A DNA stretch of 64,000 nt, taken from the NCBI GenBank assembly GCA_965206655.1, contig CBDBKC010000013.1, positions 1 through 64,000 of the forward strand, given 5' to 3'. The notes under the pieces were generated by a model. The model was not told where the DNA came from. It did no database searches and saw only the letters and a program-made list of their open reading frames with translations. The stretch is from JAPPLB01 sp965206655 (lineage in GTDB: Bacteria > Acidobacteriota > Terriglobia > Bryobacterales > UBA6623). The translations under genes were made by a program, and so were the position numbers. Of the stretch, positions 51,204 through 60,860 are shown piece by piece (position 1 is the first letter of the stretch; every line of letters starts with the position of its first letter).

Positions 51204-53324
51204 TCAGCTAATCCCAACCGGTGCAAGTTGTTGCCGCAGATCCCCGGCGGTGGTCACGGGCTGCCGGCACACGTAGTTGCGGCAGACGTAGGCCGCGGGT
51301 GCTCCATCGACCAAGCCTCGGTCGGCAAGCAGGGGGACTTGCTTGGGGGTTTCGGTATCATCCGGGGCAAGGCGGGCTAGGATTCTGTTGGGGAGGTAGG
51401 AGTTGTAGACGGTGCCCAGGAGTTCGTTCGTTCTCGGGTCGTCCGCCGCACCTACGATGGCGATCTCTTGGAAACCGTCGTGCCAGGCCCCTATGCCTGC
51501 TAGCAGCCGTTCGTGCTGAAAGGGCGTGCGGTCGGCGCCCGTCCCAAAGGTTGCGATGATCTTTTCGGCGCGCTCGCGGTAGTGGTTTCGGTCGAGCAAG
51601 ATCGCCAGCTTTTGCAGGTTCATCAACATGACGGAGTTGCCGGACGGGATGGCTCCGTCGTTGGCGGTCTTGCTGCGCACGAGTAAGTCTTCGTGGTCGG
51701 AAGCCGTGAAGTAGAAGGCGCCGCCGGATTCGTCGCCGTAGAACTCGATGGCCGTATCGGTCAGGCGCGCGGCATCATTGAGCCGGCGCACGTCGCCGCT
51801 CCATTCGTAGAGCCCGAGCAGGCCCTCGATGAGGAATGCGTAGTCGGTAATGTAGGCTGCGAGGCGCGCCTTGCCGCGGCCGTAGGTGGCAAGTAAACGT
51901 CCGTCGTGAACCATGGCGTCAAGGACGAACTGCGCGGCGCGGGCGGCGGCTTCTCCGTAGCTAGGCTCGTCGAGCACGGCGGCGCCCTTGGCGAGGGCGG
52001 TGATCATCAATCCGTTCCAGCCGGAGAGCACTTTGTCGTCGAGGCCCGGGCGAACGCGCTTCTCGCGCACTTCAAGGAGTTGTTTGCGGCCCTGCTCGAT
52101 GACGCGTGCGATCTCGTCGGCGCTGATCTGTTCGAGCTTCGCCATGGTCTGGATCGACCGGCTCACGTGGAGGATGTTCTTCGGCCCGTGGGGCACGTGG
52201 GCGTCGCCGGGATGCATCCAATTGCCGACCGCGGTAACGCCGTAATGGGAAGCAAACAGGTGGCCGTCGCGTTCGCCTAGCAGGTCTTTGATTTCCTCGA
52301 GTGTCCAGATGAAGAACTTGCCTTCGAGACCTTCGCTATCGGCGTCCTCGCTCGAATAGAACCCGCCGTCGGGGGCGCGGAGATCGCGCAGGACGTACTC
52401 GAAGATGCCGCGCGCCTTTTGTTCGCAGAGTTTCTTGAGCTCCGGGTTTTCGATAGCTTGATATCCGTCGAGGTAGATGGAGCTGACGAGGCCCTGGTCG
52501 TAGAGCATCTTCTCGAAGTGCGGGACGAGCCATTTCGGGTCGGTGGAATAGCGGTGGATGCCGCCGCCGAGTTGGTCGTAGATGCCGCCGTTGCCCATCT
52601 GCTCGAGCGTGATCTCTACGTCGCTCAAGTAGCCGTGGTGCCGAGTGTGAGCGAACTCGCGGAGCAGCAGGTCCAGCGAAAGGCTAGGTGGGAATTTGTT
52701 CGACCCGCTGGTGATGCCGCCGAGTTGCGAGTCGTAGGCTTGCAGGATGCGGTCGGCCGCTTTGCTGACCTGTTCGCGGGTGAGCATCTCACGGGCCGCG
52801 CCACCGGCGTGAATCTCTCGCACGGCATCAACGACGCGTTCACTTTGCTGCGCCATCTCGTCGCCTTTTTCGCGCCAGGCCTGGGCGATGAAATTGAGTA
52901 GGGTCTTGAAGCCGGGCCGGCCCTGCATGTCGTGCTTCGGGAAGTAGGTGCCCGCGTAGACCGGTTTCAAATCGGGGCTGAGGAAGACGCTCATCGGCCA
53001 GCCGCCATGTCCGCCGGTGTAGAGCATCGTGGCGCTCATGTAGATTTCATCGAGGTCGGGGCGCTCTTCGCGGTCGACTTTGATGGAGACGAATTGATCG
53101 TTCAGGATGGTGGCGACCTCGTCGTCTTCGAAGCTTTCGTGCTCCATGACGTGGCACCAATGGCAGGCGGCGTATCCGATGCTGAGGAAGATGAGTTTGT
53201 TTTCGGTGCGCGCTTTGCCGAGGGCTTCCGGGCCCCAGGGAAACCAGTCTACGGGATTGTGCGCGTGCTGGAGAAGGTAGGGACTTGTTTCGTTGACCAG
53301 GGCGTTGGTGTGTTTTTCGGGCAT
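51204..53324 (-). CDS. YyaL/DUF255-type thioredoxin and glycosidase-fold protein
   Basis: 706 residues. The N-terminal DUF255 thioredoxin-like domain carries GYAACHWCHVMEHESF (CxxC variant with adjacent His) and NDQFVSIKVDREERPDL. The rest is a large alpha/alpha six-barrel of the N-acylglucosamine-epimerase fold (GGIYDQLGGGIHRYSTDPKW, LVSSIYLDGYQAI, GAFYFTASDHEDLLVRSKTA, IPSGNSVMLMNL). Length and motifs match the conserved YyaL family. Cytosolic; biological substrate unknown. Single gene. Confidence 0.95.
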   Translation of the reverse strand: MPEKHTNALVNETSPYLLQHAHNPVDWFPWGPEALGKARTENKLIFLSIGYAACHWCHVMEHESFEDDEVATILNDQFVSIKVDREERPDLDEIYMSATMLYTGGHGGWPMSVFLSPDLKPVYAGTYFPKHDMQGRPGFKTLLNFIAQAWREKGDEMAQQSERVVDAVREIHAGGAAREMLTREQVSKAADRILQAYDSQLGGITSGSNKFPPSLSLDLLLREFAHTRHHGYLSDVEITLEQMGNGGIYDQLGGGIHRYSTDPKWLVPHFEKMLYDQGLVSSIYLDGYQAIENPELKKLCEQKARGIFEYVLRDLRAPDGGFYSSEDADSEGLEGKFFIWTLEEIKDLLGERDGHLFASHYGVTAVGNWMHPGDAHVPHGPKNILHVSRSIQTMAKLEQISADEIARVIEQGRKQLLEVREKRVRPGLDDKVLSGWNGLMITALAKGAAVLDEPSYGEAAARAAQFVLDAMVHDGRLLATYGRGKARLAAYITDYAFLIEGLLGLYEWSGDVRRLNDAARLTDTAIEFYGDESGGAFYFTASDHEDLLVRSKTANDGAIPSGNSVMLMNLQKLAILLDRNHYRERAEKIIATFGTGADRTPFQHERLLAGIGAWHDGFQEIAIVGAADDPRTNELLGTVYNSYLPNRILARLAPDDTETPKQVPLLADRGLVDGAPAAYVCRNYVCRQPVTTAGDLRQQLAPVGIS

Positions 53325-53531
53325 TGGCTTAGGCGATCATAACAGTCTGCCCGTGTTGGCCCGAGTAGCTTCTTCCTGAAAACGAGAGCCCCTATCCGAA
53401 GTGGTTCGTGACAGCGTCGAGGCGGGCAGAATGAATCGACAGACCGCAGTACCCACAGCGGACAGGACCAGAACATTGTCGGCGGTTGCGCTACGATGTC
53501 AACGCAGTCACGATACATGGAGAGCCCCTCA

Positions 53532-54470
53532 ATGAACACTCGACGCCAATTCCTGGCCCAATCCGCCACGGCGCTTGCCGCCGGCGCCGTCGCGCCGTCG
53601 TTACCCGCCGCCGACAGCAACCGCCTCATCATCGACACCCACATCGAGTTCTGGACCTCGGAACCACGTTTCCCCTTTAATCACCCCGAGCGCCCCGACT
53701 TCAAGCGCGCCCGCATGGACGCGCCCGTCGAGAACTTTGTCGAGCAGATGAAGGATTTCAACGTCAAATACGCGGTCCTCATCAACCCGCGTTACTTCGG
53801 GTGGGACAACGCCTACATGAGCTCCTGCTATCACACCCACAAGGACCTTTTCGTGGCGCACGGGCTCATCAATCCCGAACACCCCAAGGTCGCCGAACAT
53901 CTCCGCTATTGGGTGAAGGAGCAGGGCTTCCAAGGTATGCGCTTCAGCCCGATCTACCACCCGAAATCCACGTGGCTGAATTCCAAAGAGCACTACCCGC
54001 TCTGGAAAGAGGCTGAAAAGCTCGGCGTCTGCTTCAATTACTACATCGCGCCTCATCAGATGCCCATGGTCGAAGACATGGCGGGCCGCTTCCCGGGTGT
54101 GAACATCGTCATCGACCATGCCGGCAAGCCCGACTTGAAGCTCAAAGATCCTTGGCCAGAGTTCAAGAAAATGTTCCGGCTCAAGAAGTTCCCGCAGGTA
54201 TGGATCAGTAACTCCGAACCCTACGAAATGTCGGAGATCAAGAAGTACCCGTACGAAGACACACTGCCCTTCTACAAAGCAATCTACGAGGAGTTCGGGG
54301 GTAAGCAGCTTGTCTGGGGCACCGGCTATCCGCGTCCGCGGTGGGAACTGCCGATGGATAAGGAACTTGAGTTCGTCGATAAGATTTGCGACTTCTACAC
54401 GGACGAAGATCGCGAGCTGCTACTTGGCAAGAACGCCCTCGGCATCTGGAAGTTCCCTGACCACGCCTAG
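53532..54470 (+). CDS. Tat-exported amidohydrolase (TIM barrel)
   Basis: 312 residues. The twin-arginine signal (NTRRQFLAQSATALAAGA) directs export. The barrel resembles amidohydrolase-2 and COG3618 lactonases: IIDTHIEFW where DxHxH is usual (one His replaced by Glu), GLINPEHPKVAEHL, MRFSPIYHP, NIVIDHAGKPDLKLKDPW and WGTGYPRP where GSDWP is usual. So two metal ligands are altered, and the enzyme may use one metal or have a new role. Start at 53532 has GGAGAG upstream. Confidence 0.8.
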   Translation: MNTRRQFLAQSATALAAGAVAPSLPAADSNRLIIDTHIEFWTSEPRFPFNHPERPDFKRARMDAPVENFVEQMKDFNVKYAVLINPRYFGWDNAYMSSCYHTHKDLFVAHGLINPEHPKVAEHLRYWVKEQGFQGMRFSPIYHPKSTWLNSKEHYPLWKEAEKLGVCFNYYIAPHQMPMVEDMAGRFPGVNIVIDHAGKPDLKLKDPWPEFKKMFRLKKFPQVWISNSEPYEMSEIKKYPYEDTLPFYKAIYEEFGGKQLVWGTGYPRPRWELPMDKELEFVDKICDFYTDEDRELLLGKNALGIWKFPDHA

Positions 54471-54573
54471 CCCGCGGCACGATTGAGACCGGGACGAGTG
54501 ACGTGCGTTCGCGTGCGTCTGTATCTTGCAGCCCTCAGGGGTGCATGCTAGCTTCAAAGTTCACCCCTCGTGA

Positions 54574-56856
54574 ATGGTACGTTCTTCCCCACGGCTGAGA
54601 GGCAGCCTGCCTGCCCCTCTTCTCTTGCTTTTCGCTCTGCGACTCGTACAGCCGTTGCCCGCGCAGGACCATGCCGCTCTCGATCTTCGGCCCGGTGATA
54701 CCCAGACACAGGCCGACTATCAAGAACAACACGGAGACCTCAAGTTCCTCAAAGGTCGTGTGGAGATTCGCACGGACGAATTCATCCTCACCGCGAGCGA
54801 AGCCAACCACAACGACGCCACCGGGCAAGTGGAAGCACGCGGCAATGTTCGCTACCGCCACCTCACACGTCAGGAAGACCTCTACGCGGAGAAGCTGTCG
54901 TACAACGCCCAGACCGAAATCGGGACCTTCTATCAGGTCCACGGTATTGTTGAATCGGCCAGCCAGGGCGGCCCCCGCTTGCTGTCGACCGATAGCCCGT
55001 TCTACATCGAGGGCGACATCGTTTACAAGGCAGCCGACCACTACAACGTTCAAGACGGCTTCGTCACAAACTGCGATATCAGCAATCCGTGGTGGACAAT
55101 GCGATCACCACACACCACTATCGTTCCGGGCGAGCATGCGATCATCCGGCGCGGCGTCTTTCGCCTGAAAGGCGTCCCTCTGTTTTATTTCCCGTACTTC
55201 AGGAAATCACTCAAGCGTCTTCCGAGACAAAGCGGATTCCTGACGCCCAACATCGGGAACAGCTCTCGCTTCGGTTTCGTTCTCGGCCAATCCTACTACT
55301 GGGCGATCAACCGCAGCTTCGATGCGACTATCGGCGGCACCTGGTTCACCGATCGGGGCTTGGCAAGCCGTGTCAGCTTCCGAGGACGCCCCACCAAGAC
55401 CAGCTTTTTCCATTCCTCGTTCTATGGCGTCAACGACCGCGGCTTTCAGCAGCGGGATGGCAGCCGCATTAAGCAAGGCGGCGGATCCTTCCAAATGGAA
55501 GGTGGCGCGAGCATGCCAGGCGGGTTCCGCGGCGTGGCCCAGATTAACTACCTCAGCTCGCTCGAATTCCGGCAGGCCTTCACACAGACGTTCGAGGAGG
55601 CCGTGCTCTCGCAAGTGAAGTCGATCGGCTTCCTCTCGAAAAACATGTCGACGTTCAGCATGAATGTCTCCGTGCTGCGCAACGAGAACTTCCAGAGCGT
55701 TGAGCAAGACGACAGGATCATTTTGCGTAAGCTCCCCAGCCTGGAGTTCAACAGCCGTGACCGGCAACTAATCGACGGACCGATTCCGCTGTGGTTCAGC
55801 CTCGATAGTTCGTTCGGACTCGTCAGCCGCACGCAACCTAGCTTCCAGACGCGCCGCTTCGTGCAACGCGGGGACATCTTCCCGCGCCTGACGTCGAGCT
55901 TCCGCTTCGCCGAATTCCAGTTCACGCCCACCTTTGGTTTGCGGCAAACCACGTACGGGCAGCGCCGTGAAGAAGGTTCCTTGCAAGGGTTGAACCTTCA
56001 CCGCACCAGCCGTGAGTTCTCGCTCGACATCGCCCCACCCTCTTTTCAGCGCATCTTTGACGGCCCGAAGTGGCTGGGCGACCGTATCAAGCATGTCATC
56101 GAACCCCGCATTCGCTACCGCTTCGTAGACGGCATCGATAACTTCGCCAAAGTAATCCGTTTCGATGAACGCGACCTGCTCACCAACACCAACGAAGCAG
56201 ACATCTCGATCACCAACCGGCTCCTCGCCAAAGATGCGACGACCGGAGCGGTCCGCGAGGTCGCGAGCCTTGAAGTCTGGCAGCGGCGCTACTTCGACCG
56301 CAGTTTTGGAGGCGCGCTCGTGCCGGGTCAGCGAAACGTCTTCAGCTCGACCATCGACGTCACGCCTTTCGCCTTCCTCGACCAGGCTCGTAGCGCGTCC
56401 CCCGTCGTCACTTCATTTCGTGTGATGCCAACTTGGCGCACCTTTCTCGGCTGGCGCTACGACTACGATCACTTCCGCAACAAGATTGTCAACAGCAGCG
56501 TTGATTCCGGCTGGCGCATCAACGATCTGTGGAGCGTCGAAGTCGGCCACCACGCCGTCCGCACGCCGCGCGAGCTCTCACCACCCAGCAACCAACTTTC
56601 GTCGCTGGTGCGGCTCGGCGACTTCAACCGGCGCGGCTGGAACGTCGCCGTGCGCACCAACTACGACTATCGCCAGAGCATCTTCATCTACAACGCCACC
56701 CAGGCAACATACAACACCGACTGCTGCGGCTTCAGCTTCGAGTGGCGTCGCTTCGCCATCGGCCAGACGCGCAACGAAAATCAGTTCCGCGTCGCTCTTT
56801 CGATCGCCAACGTTGGCTCTTTCGGCACGCTCAGCCCCCGCCAAAGAATGTTCTAG
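54574..56856 (+). CDS. lptD: LPS-assembly protein LptD (OstA)
   Basis: 760 residues, the outer-membrane LPS inserter. Signal (LPAPLLLLFALRLVQPLPAQ), then the OstA-like periplasmic domain (QEQHGDLKFLKGRVEIRTDE, NHNDATGQVEARGNVRYRHL) and a large barrel from about 200 (RLPRQSGFLTPNIGNSSRFG, WFTDRGLASRVSFRGRPTKT, EPRIRYRFVDGIDNFAKVIR). The NCDISNPWW and TDCCGFSFEWRR cysteines correspond to the disulfide-forming sites. It supports a Gram-negative outer membrane with LPS. No neighbouring surA/pdxA as in enterobacteria. Confidence 0.95.
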   Translation: MVRSSPRLRGSLPAPLLLLFALRLVQPLPAQDHAALDLRPGDTQTQADYQEQHGDLKFLKGRVEIRTDEFILTASEANHNDATGQVEARGNVRYRHLTRQEDLYAEKLSYNAQTEIGTFYQVHGIVESASQGGPRLLSTDSPFYIEGDIVYKAADHYNVQDGFVTNCDISNPWWTMRSPHTTIVPGEHAIIRRGVFRLKGVPLFYFPYFRKSLKRLPRQSGFLTPNIGNSSRFGFVLGQSYYWAINRSFDATIGGTWFTDRGLASRVSFRGRPTKTSFFHSSFYGVNDRGFQQRDGSRIKQGGGSFQMEGGASMPGGFRGVAQINYLSSLEFRQAFTQTFEEAVLSQVKSIGFLSKNMSTFSMNVSVLRNENFQSVEQDDRIILRKLPSLEFNSRDRQLIDGPIPLWFSLDSSFGLVSRTQPSFQTRRFVQRGDIFPRLTSSFRFAEFQFTPTFGLRQTTYGQRREEGSLQGLNLHRTSREFSLDIAPPSFQRIFDGPKWLGDRIKHVIEPRIRYRFVDGIDNFAKVIRFDERDLLTNTNEADISITNRLLAKDATTGAVREVASLEVWQRRYFDRSFGGALVPGQRNVFSSTIDVTPFAFLDQARSASPVVTSFRVMPTWRTFLGWRYDYDHFRNKIVNSSVDSGWRINDLWSVEVGHHAVRTPRELSPPSNQLSSLVRLGDFNRRGWNVAVRTNYDYRQSIFIYNATQATYNTDCCGFSFEWRRFAIGQTRNENQFRVALSIANVGSFGTLSPRQRMF

Positions 56857-56863
56857 GGCGGCA

Positions 56864-57907
56864 TCACTTCAACGCCAACATCGCATCCACGGGCTCCCCT
56901 GTCCGCTCGACCTTGAGTTCCCTGAATCCCGCTTCCTTCACCAAAGCCTCGTACTCAGAAGCCGTTCGCTCTCGCCCCTCGGTACAAACCAGCATGTTCA
57001 ATGACTGCAAATACGCCGCCGCCGGGCCATCACGCTCTTCATGCAGCAACTTCTCGCAGATCAGTAGCGCCCCGTCCTCGGGCAAGCTCGCATGTACCTT
57101 GCTCAGCAACCGGTTGATCTTGGGCTCAGCCCAATCGTGCAGAATCCGCCCCACCGCGTAGAGATCGGCCGCCGGTAGCTCATGGGCGAAAAAATCGCCC
57201 GCGAGGACCTCGATCCGATCTTCCAGCCCCGCGGCCCGCACATATTCTTCGGCCACCGGCTGAACCGACGGTAGATCGAATATCACGCCCCGCAACTCCG
57301 GGTATCGGCGGCAAGCTTCGGTCACCAGATGCCCCGTCCCACCACCCAGGTCCACCATGCGGCGGAAGCGGCTCAAATCAAACGCCGCCGCGGTCGCCGG
57401 CGAACTCAGCAACCCCGCGCCGTGCATCCCGGCCAGGAACGTGTGTTTTTCGTCGTCGGTCGCAAAGAAGTGATCAAACAGATTCTCCTTGCCCCCGAAC
57501 TCTTGCTCCCAACGGTTGGTCCCCTCGCGAATGGCGTCTTCCAATCTCCCCCACAGCCGATATAGGACGCGATCTGAATAGAGCACATAGCCACTCAGCG
57601 TCTCCGGGCTCTGGAGCCGGAGAAAGCGGTCCGCCGGGGGGCGGTTCGAATAGAGACCGCCCTCCAGAGTCAACAAGCCCTTGGCCACACACGCCCCCAA
57701 GAGCCGCTCTAGGGCGTGTTCCTCAACTTTTAACTCCCCGGCAAGCTGTGAAACGGTCGCCGGCCGATCATGCAGGCGATCGAAAACGCCAAGCGAAACC
57801 GCCGTGAATGCGGCCTTGGACGCGCGGAACCCGTCGAGTAATTCGAAAATCAGTTGGGCGTCAGCCGCCGCCGCTACATCGGCACCATGAGAAGTTTGAG
57901 AAGTCAT
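56864..57907 (-). CDS. SAM-dependent O-methyltransferase (HIOMT/COMT-like)
   Basis: About 347 residues. N-terminal winged-helix dimerisation domain (IFELLDGFRASKAAFTAVSL, ATVSQLAGELKVEEHALERL). The SAM domain has MVDLGGGTGHLVTEA, GVIFDLPSVQPVAEEY and EVLAGDFF; GRILHDWAEPKINRLLSKVH holds the catalytic His of methyltransferase-2 type enzymes. These act on hydroxylated aromatic or polyketide substrates, so it may serve a secondary-metabolite pathway. It converges on lptD (7 bp). Start at the second Met (MTSQTSHGAD). Confidence 0.88.
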   Translation of the reverse strand: MTSQTSHGADVAAAADAQLIFELLDGFRASKAAFTAVSLGVFDRLHDRPATVSQLAGELKVEEHALERLLGACVAKGLLTLEGGLYSNRPPADRFLRLQSPETLSGYVLYSDRVLYRLWGRLEDAIREGTNRWEQEFGGKENLFDHFFATDDEKHTFLAGMHGAGLLSSPATAAAFDLSRFRRMVDLGGGTGHLVTEACRRYPELRGVIFDLPSVQPVAEEYVRAAGLEDRIEVLAGDFFAHELPAADLYAVGRILHDWAEPKINRLLSKVHASLPEDGALLICEKLLHEERDGPAAAYLQSLNMLVCTEGRERTASEYEALVKEAGFRELKVERTGEPVDAMLALK

Positions 57908-58040
57908 CGTTCCTATGTTTACCGCAAAAAGACCGACCCGGGGCGGCCGGCCCACCTAAACCGATTTGCAACAACCCGCCCTGTTTCGCGATCCTGAATC
58001 TTCGTACCAGCGGACGTCGGATCACCAAGGAAGGCAAGAC

Positions 58041-58559
58041 ATGAGTGCAGGCAGCGTCAGCGAACACAGGCGAAAGGCTCAGGACAGGGGACCTGTCTCG
58101 GTAGCACTGATCACCGTCAGCGACACGCGCACCGAAGAAACGGACGTGAACGGCCGGTATCTCCGTGAGCAACTCGCGGTGGCCGGTCACTCGGTCCATT
58201 CCTCGCGTATCGTACGCGACGAACCGGACGAGATCCGCGCCGTGCTCGACGAACTGACAACCGACACCAGCGTGCATGTCCTGTTATTCAACGGCGGCAC
58301 CGGCCTTTCCCGCCGGGACCGCACTTTCGATGTCATCAGCGGCCGTCTCGATAAGACTCTAACCGGCTTCGGCGAGATCTTTCGCATGTTGAGCTACGAA
58401 CAAGTGGGGGCCGCCGCCATGCTCTCTCGCGCAACCGCGGGCGTTTGCCAGGGCAAGGTCGTTTTCTCGACGCCTGGCTCTCCGGCCGCCGTCCGCCTCG
58501 CTTGGGAAAAGCTCATCGCGTCCGAACTCAGCCACATCACCTGGGAGCTGGTTCGCTGA
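58041..58559 (+). CDS. moaB: Molybdopterin adenylyltransferase-like (MoaB/MogA)
   Basis: 172 residues. Activates molybdopterin for metal insertion (family role). VSVALITVSDTRTEETDVNG, LREQLAVAGHSVHSSRIVRD, LLFNGGTGLSRRDRTFDVIS and VGAAAMLSRATAGVCQGKVV are the conserved core; SRRD-TFD includes the catalytic Asp. AAGGAAGG lies before the ATG at 58041; the frame upstream to 57966 is unsupported. No other molybdenum gene is seen, so moaB is isolated here. Confidence 0.92.
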   Translation: MSAGSVSEHRRKAQDRGPVSVALITVSDTRTEETDVNGRYLREQLAVAGHSVHSSRIVRDEPDEIRAVLDELTTDTSVHVLLFNGGTGLSRRDRTFDVISGRLDKTLTGFGEIFRMLSYEQVGAAAMLSRATAGVCQGKVVFSTPGSPAAVRLAWEKLIASELSHITWELVR

Positions 58560-58607
58560 TCCGGTCCCCTCCACCAGACCCCTCCATCAGATAAGGTACA
58601 CAGGCTC

Positions 58608-59669
58608 ATGATTCGAATTCCACTGAAGTTCCTGCGACGCTGCTCCGCGATCGGCCTTCTTTTGATGTTCGCAGTGCCCGCCCTGAGCGGCCTGGACACG
58701 GTCATCCTGGCCAACGGCGACCGGCTGACGGGCGAACTCGAAAAGTTCGAAGACGGCAAGCTTTCATTCAAAACGCCCTATGCCGGCACCATCAGCATCG
58801 ATTGGCAACAGGTTGAGGATCTCACAACCGAACAAAAAGCGGAGATCGAAGTCGGGACCGGACGACTTTACCGGGGCAGTTTCGAACAGACGGGCAAAGA
58901 CCTTGAGGTAGTCACCGAGGAGCAGGAAGTTCTCATTGTCGAAGCGGTCGATGTTGTGCGCATCGCCTTTTACGACGACGGCAGACCGCCCGGTTTCCTG
59001 GACATTCTCGAGGGGGCTGTGGATGTCGGTTTCAACTTCACACGCGGAAACTCACGTTTGAACTCGTCCGCCATCGCACTCCAAGGGAAGTACCGGCGGC
59101 CTACGTATGAGCTGTCCGCCGGCGCAACTTCACTTTTTAGCCGACAGGATGATGCCGAACCCACGAGCCGCCAGACCGCCGATGCACGCTATGATCGCTT
59201 CCTCAGCCCGAAGCAGTTCGCCTTCGGACTGGCGGGATTCGAAAGAAACGACCGTCAACAATTGAACCTGCGATCTCGATTAGGCGGCGGCTACGGCTAC
59301 AAGGTCACAAAAACTAAGGACACCGAGCTCTCGCTGCTCGGCGGTTTCACCTACATCAATGAACAATTCCAAGAAGACCCGAGCCAGCCTCCCCTGGGCA
59401 GCACAAGCAGCGGTGAGGTCGTAGCCGGAATTGACTACCGCACGGTGGTCCTCAAGGGGATCGGCATCACAACCAAGCTATCCTTCTTGCCGAATCTCGT
59501 ACAGACCGGCCGCTACCGCATCGAATACGACAGCACGGCCCGCATTCCGCTCATGGGCGGATTCACCTGGAGTCTCAGCCTCTTCGACCGTTTCGACAGC
59601 GAACCACCACGTGCGGACGTGCAGCGCAACGACTATGGAGTCGTGACAGCGTTTGGGTACACCTTCTAG
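58608..59669 (+). CDS. DUF481 outer-membrane barrel protein
   Basis: 353 residues. Signal (CSAIGLLLMFAVPALSG), an N-terminal domain (VILANGDRLTGELEKFEDGK, FKTPYAGTISIDWQQVEDL) and a barrel (FNFTRGNSRLNSSAIALQGK, LRSRLGGGYGYKVTKTKD, TAFGYTF with terminal Phe as required by BamA). Resembles YdiY/DUF481 proteins. The last residue Phe and the alternating pattern support outer-membrane location. 48 bp after moaB, possibly co-transcribed. Function unknown. Confidence 0.88.
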   Translation: MIRIPLKFLRRCSAIGLLLMFAVPALSGLDTVILANGDRLTGELEKFEDGKLSFKTPYAGTISIDWQQVEDLTTEQKAEIEVGTGRLYRGSFEQTGKDLEVVTEEQEVLIVEAVDVVRIAFYDDGRPPGFLDILEGAVDVGFNFTRGNSRLNSSAIALQGKYRRPTYELSAGATSLFSRQDDAEPTSRQTADARYDRFLSPKQFAFGLAGFERNDRQQLNLRSRLGGGYGYKVTKTKDTELSLLGGFTYINEQFQEDPSQPPLGSTSSGEVVAGIDYRTVVLKGIGITTKLSFLPNLVQTGRYRIEYDSTARIPLMGGFTWSLSLFDRFDSEPPRADVQRNDYGVVTAFGYTF

Positions 59670-59815
59670 CTATGGCCCATTCCGGCCGCCACTGGTGGAA
59701 TTCAGCCGCCGAAGAGGGTCCGTGAAATCAGAACAGAGCGCTAAGTGCCTTTGCTGTCAACCCGCCACGAGTTGGCTGTAGAATTGCCCTGACGTCCGTT
59801 AGAGGGCGATTCATC

Positions 59816-60826
59816 ATGTCTATGCGTGGCGATAGCAGCAGGTGCTTAACAGGCGTAGTTCTGATCGCGCTCGTTGCGGCGAGTGCTGCATCGGCTCAGA
59901 GGAGCCCACCGAGAAGTAGGTCGTCGAGCATGGGCCGCACGAGCACGGGTGGTGGCGGGGGCTCAACTCCCCCTATAGCCGCCACGTCCACTAGCCCGCC
60001 GCCCTCGTCCTCGACCTCAGGAGACGGCTCAAACTACTACCAGCCCTATCAGCGCTCTTACGGCTCGTATGAGCTGGACCGACAGAGGCGCCGCTTCCTC
60101 TACAGCTACGATGACTGGCTAAGTCCCTACGGCACACGTTGGACACGCAGCTACTGCCCAAGGCTATCGCGAGACACAAAGCCCTCGTTTGTCAGTTTCA
60201 CAACGTTGGCCGCGCCCAAGGCTGCACGACGCGCCTATAAGAGGGCCGAGAAGCGAATGAACACGGCTGAGCCCGATTTCGACCGCGCCGTGGAACACCT
60301 TCAGGAAGCGATTTTCCTCTATCCGGACTACGCTGCTGCCTGGACACTTCTGGGCCGCGTCCAGCATCGCACCGGAGACCGCGAGGGCGCCGCGGCGTCT
60401 CTGCGGAGATCCGTCGAAATCGACCCCAAGTATCTCGCGGCGTACGAACGGCTAGCCCACCTGGCCGTGGAAGACAAGCGCTGGGATGACCTGCTCCGCC
60501 TTTCGGAAAGTATGCTGCGCATCAACCCACTTTTCACGCTCGGCCACTACTACAAGGGCGGCGCGTTGATCCAAAACGGAGATATGGGCGGCGGCGAAAG
60601 GGCCCTGCGAGAAGCCCTGAGCACACCGGACGCGACATTGTTCCCCGAATCCCACTACATGCTCGCGGAGCTATACCGCGCCCAAAATGACGTCGAGTTG
60701 GCGGCGCGGGAATACCGGCTGTACACTGCGGCGCCGCCGCGGAGTCCCAGTTGGGAGCGGGCGCGGCGATGGTTGCGGGACTGGGAAGACAGTGGCGTCA
60801 TTCAGCCTCGGTCGGCCAAGAAGTAG
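59816..60826 (+). CDS. Secreted tetratricopeptide-repeat protein
   Basis: 336 residues. Signal (VLIALVAASAASAQ), a low-complexity Ser/Pro/Gly region (residues 28-72), a Tyr-rich linker (YYQPYQRSYGSYELDRQRRR) and at least three TPR units (RAVEHLQEAIFLYPDYAAAW, AAASLRRSVEIDPKYLAAYE, MLAELYRAQNDVELAAREYR). TPR domains bind partner proteins; the partner is not known. A candidate -10 (TGTAGAATT, 59776-59784) lies upstream. Confidence 0.85.
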   Translation: MSMRGDSSRCLTGVVLIALVAASAASAQRSPPRSRSSSMGRTSTGGGGGSTPPIAATSTSPPPSSSTSGDGSNYYQPYQRSYGSYELDRQRRRFLYSYDDWLSPYGTRWTRSYCPRLSRDTKPSFVSFTTLAAPKAARRAYKRAEKRMNTAEPDFDRAVEHLQEAIFLYPDYAAAWTLLGRVQHRTGDREGAAASLRRSVEIDPKYLAAYERLAHLAVEDKRWDDLLRLSESMLRINPLFTLGHYYKGGALIQNGDMGGGERALREALSTPDATLFPESHYMLAELYRAQNDVELAAREYRLYTAAPPRSPSWERARRWLRDWEDSGVIQPRSAKK

Positions 60827-60860
60827 CGAAAGAAGTCCAACAAGGCCGAGTGATTCGCTG

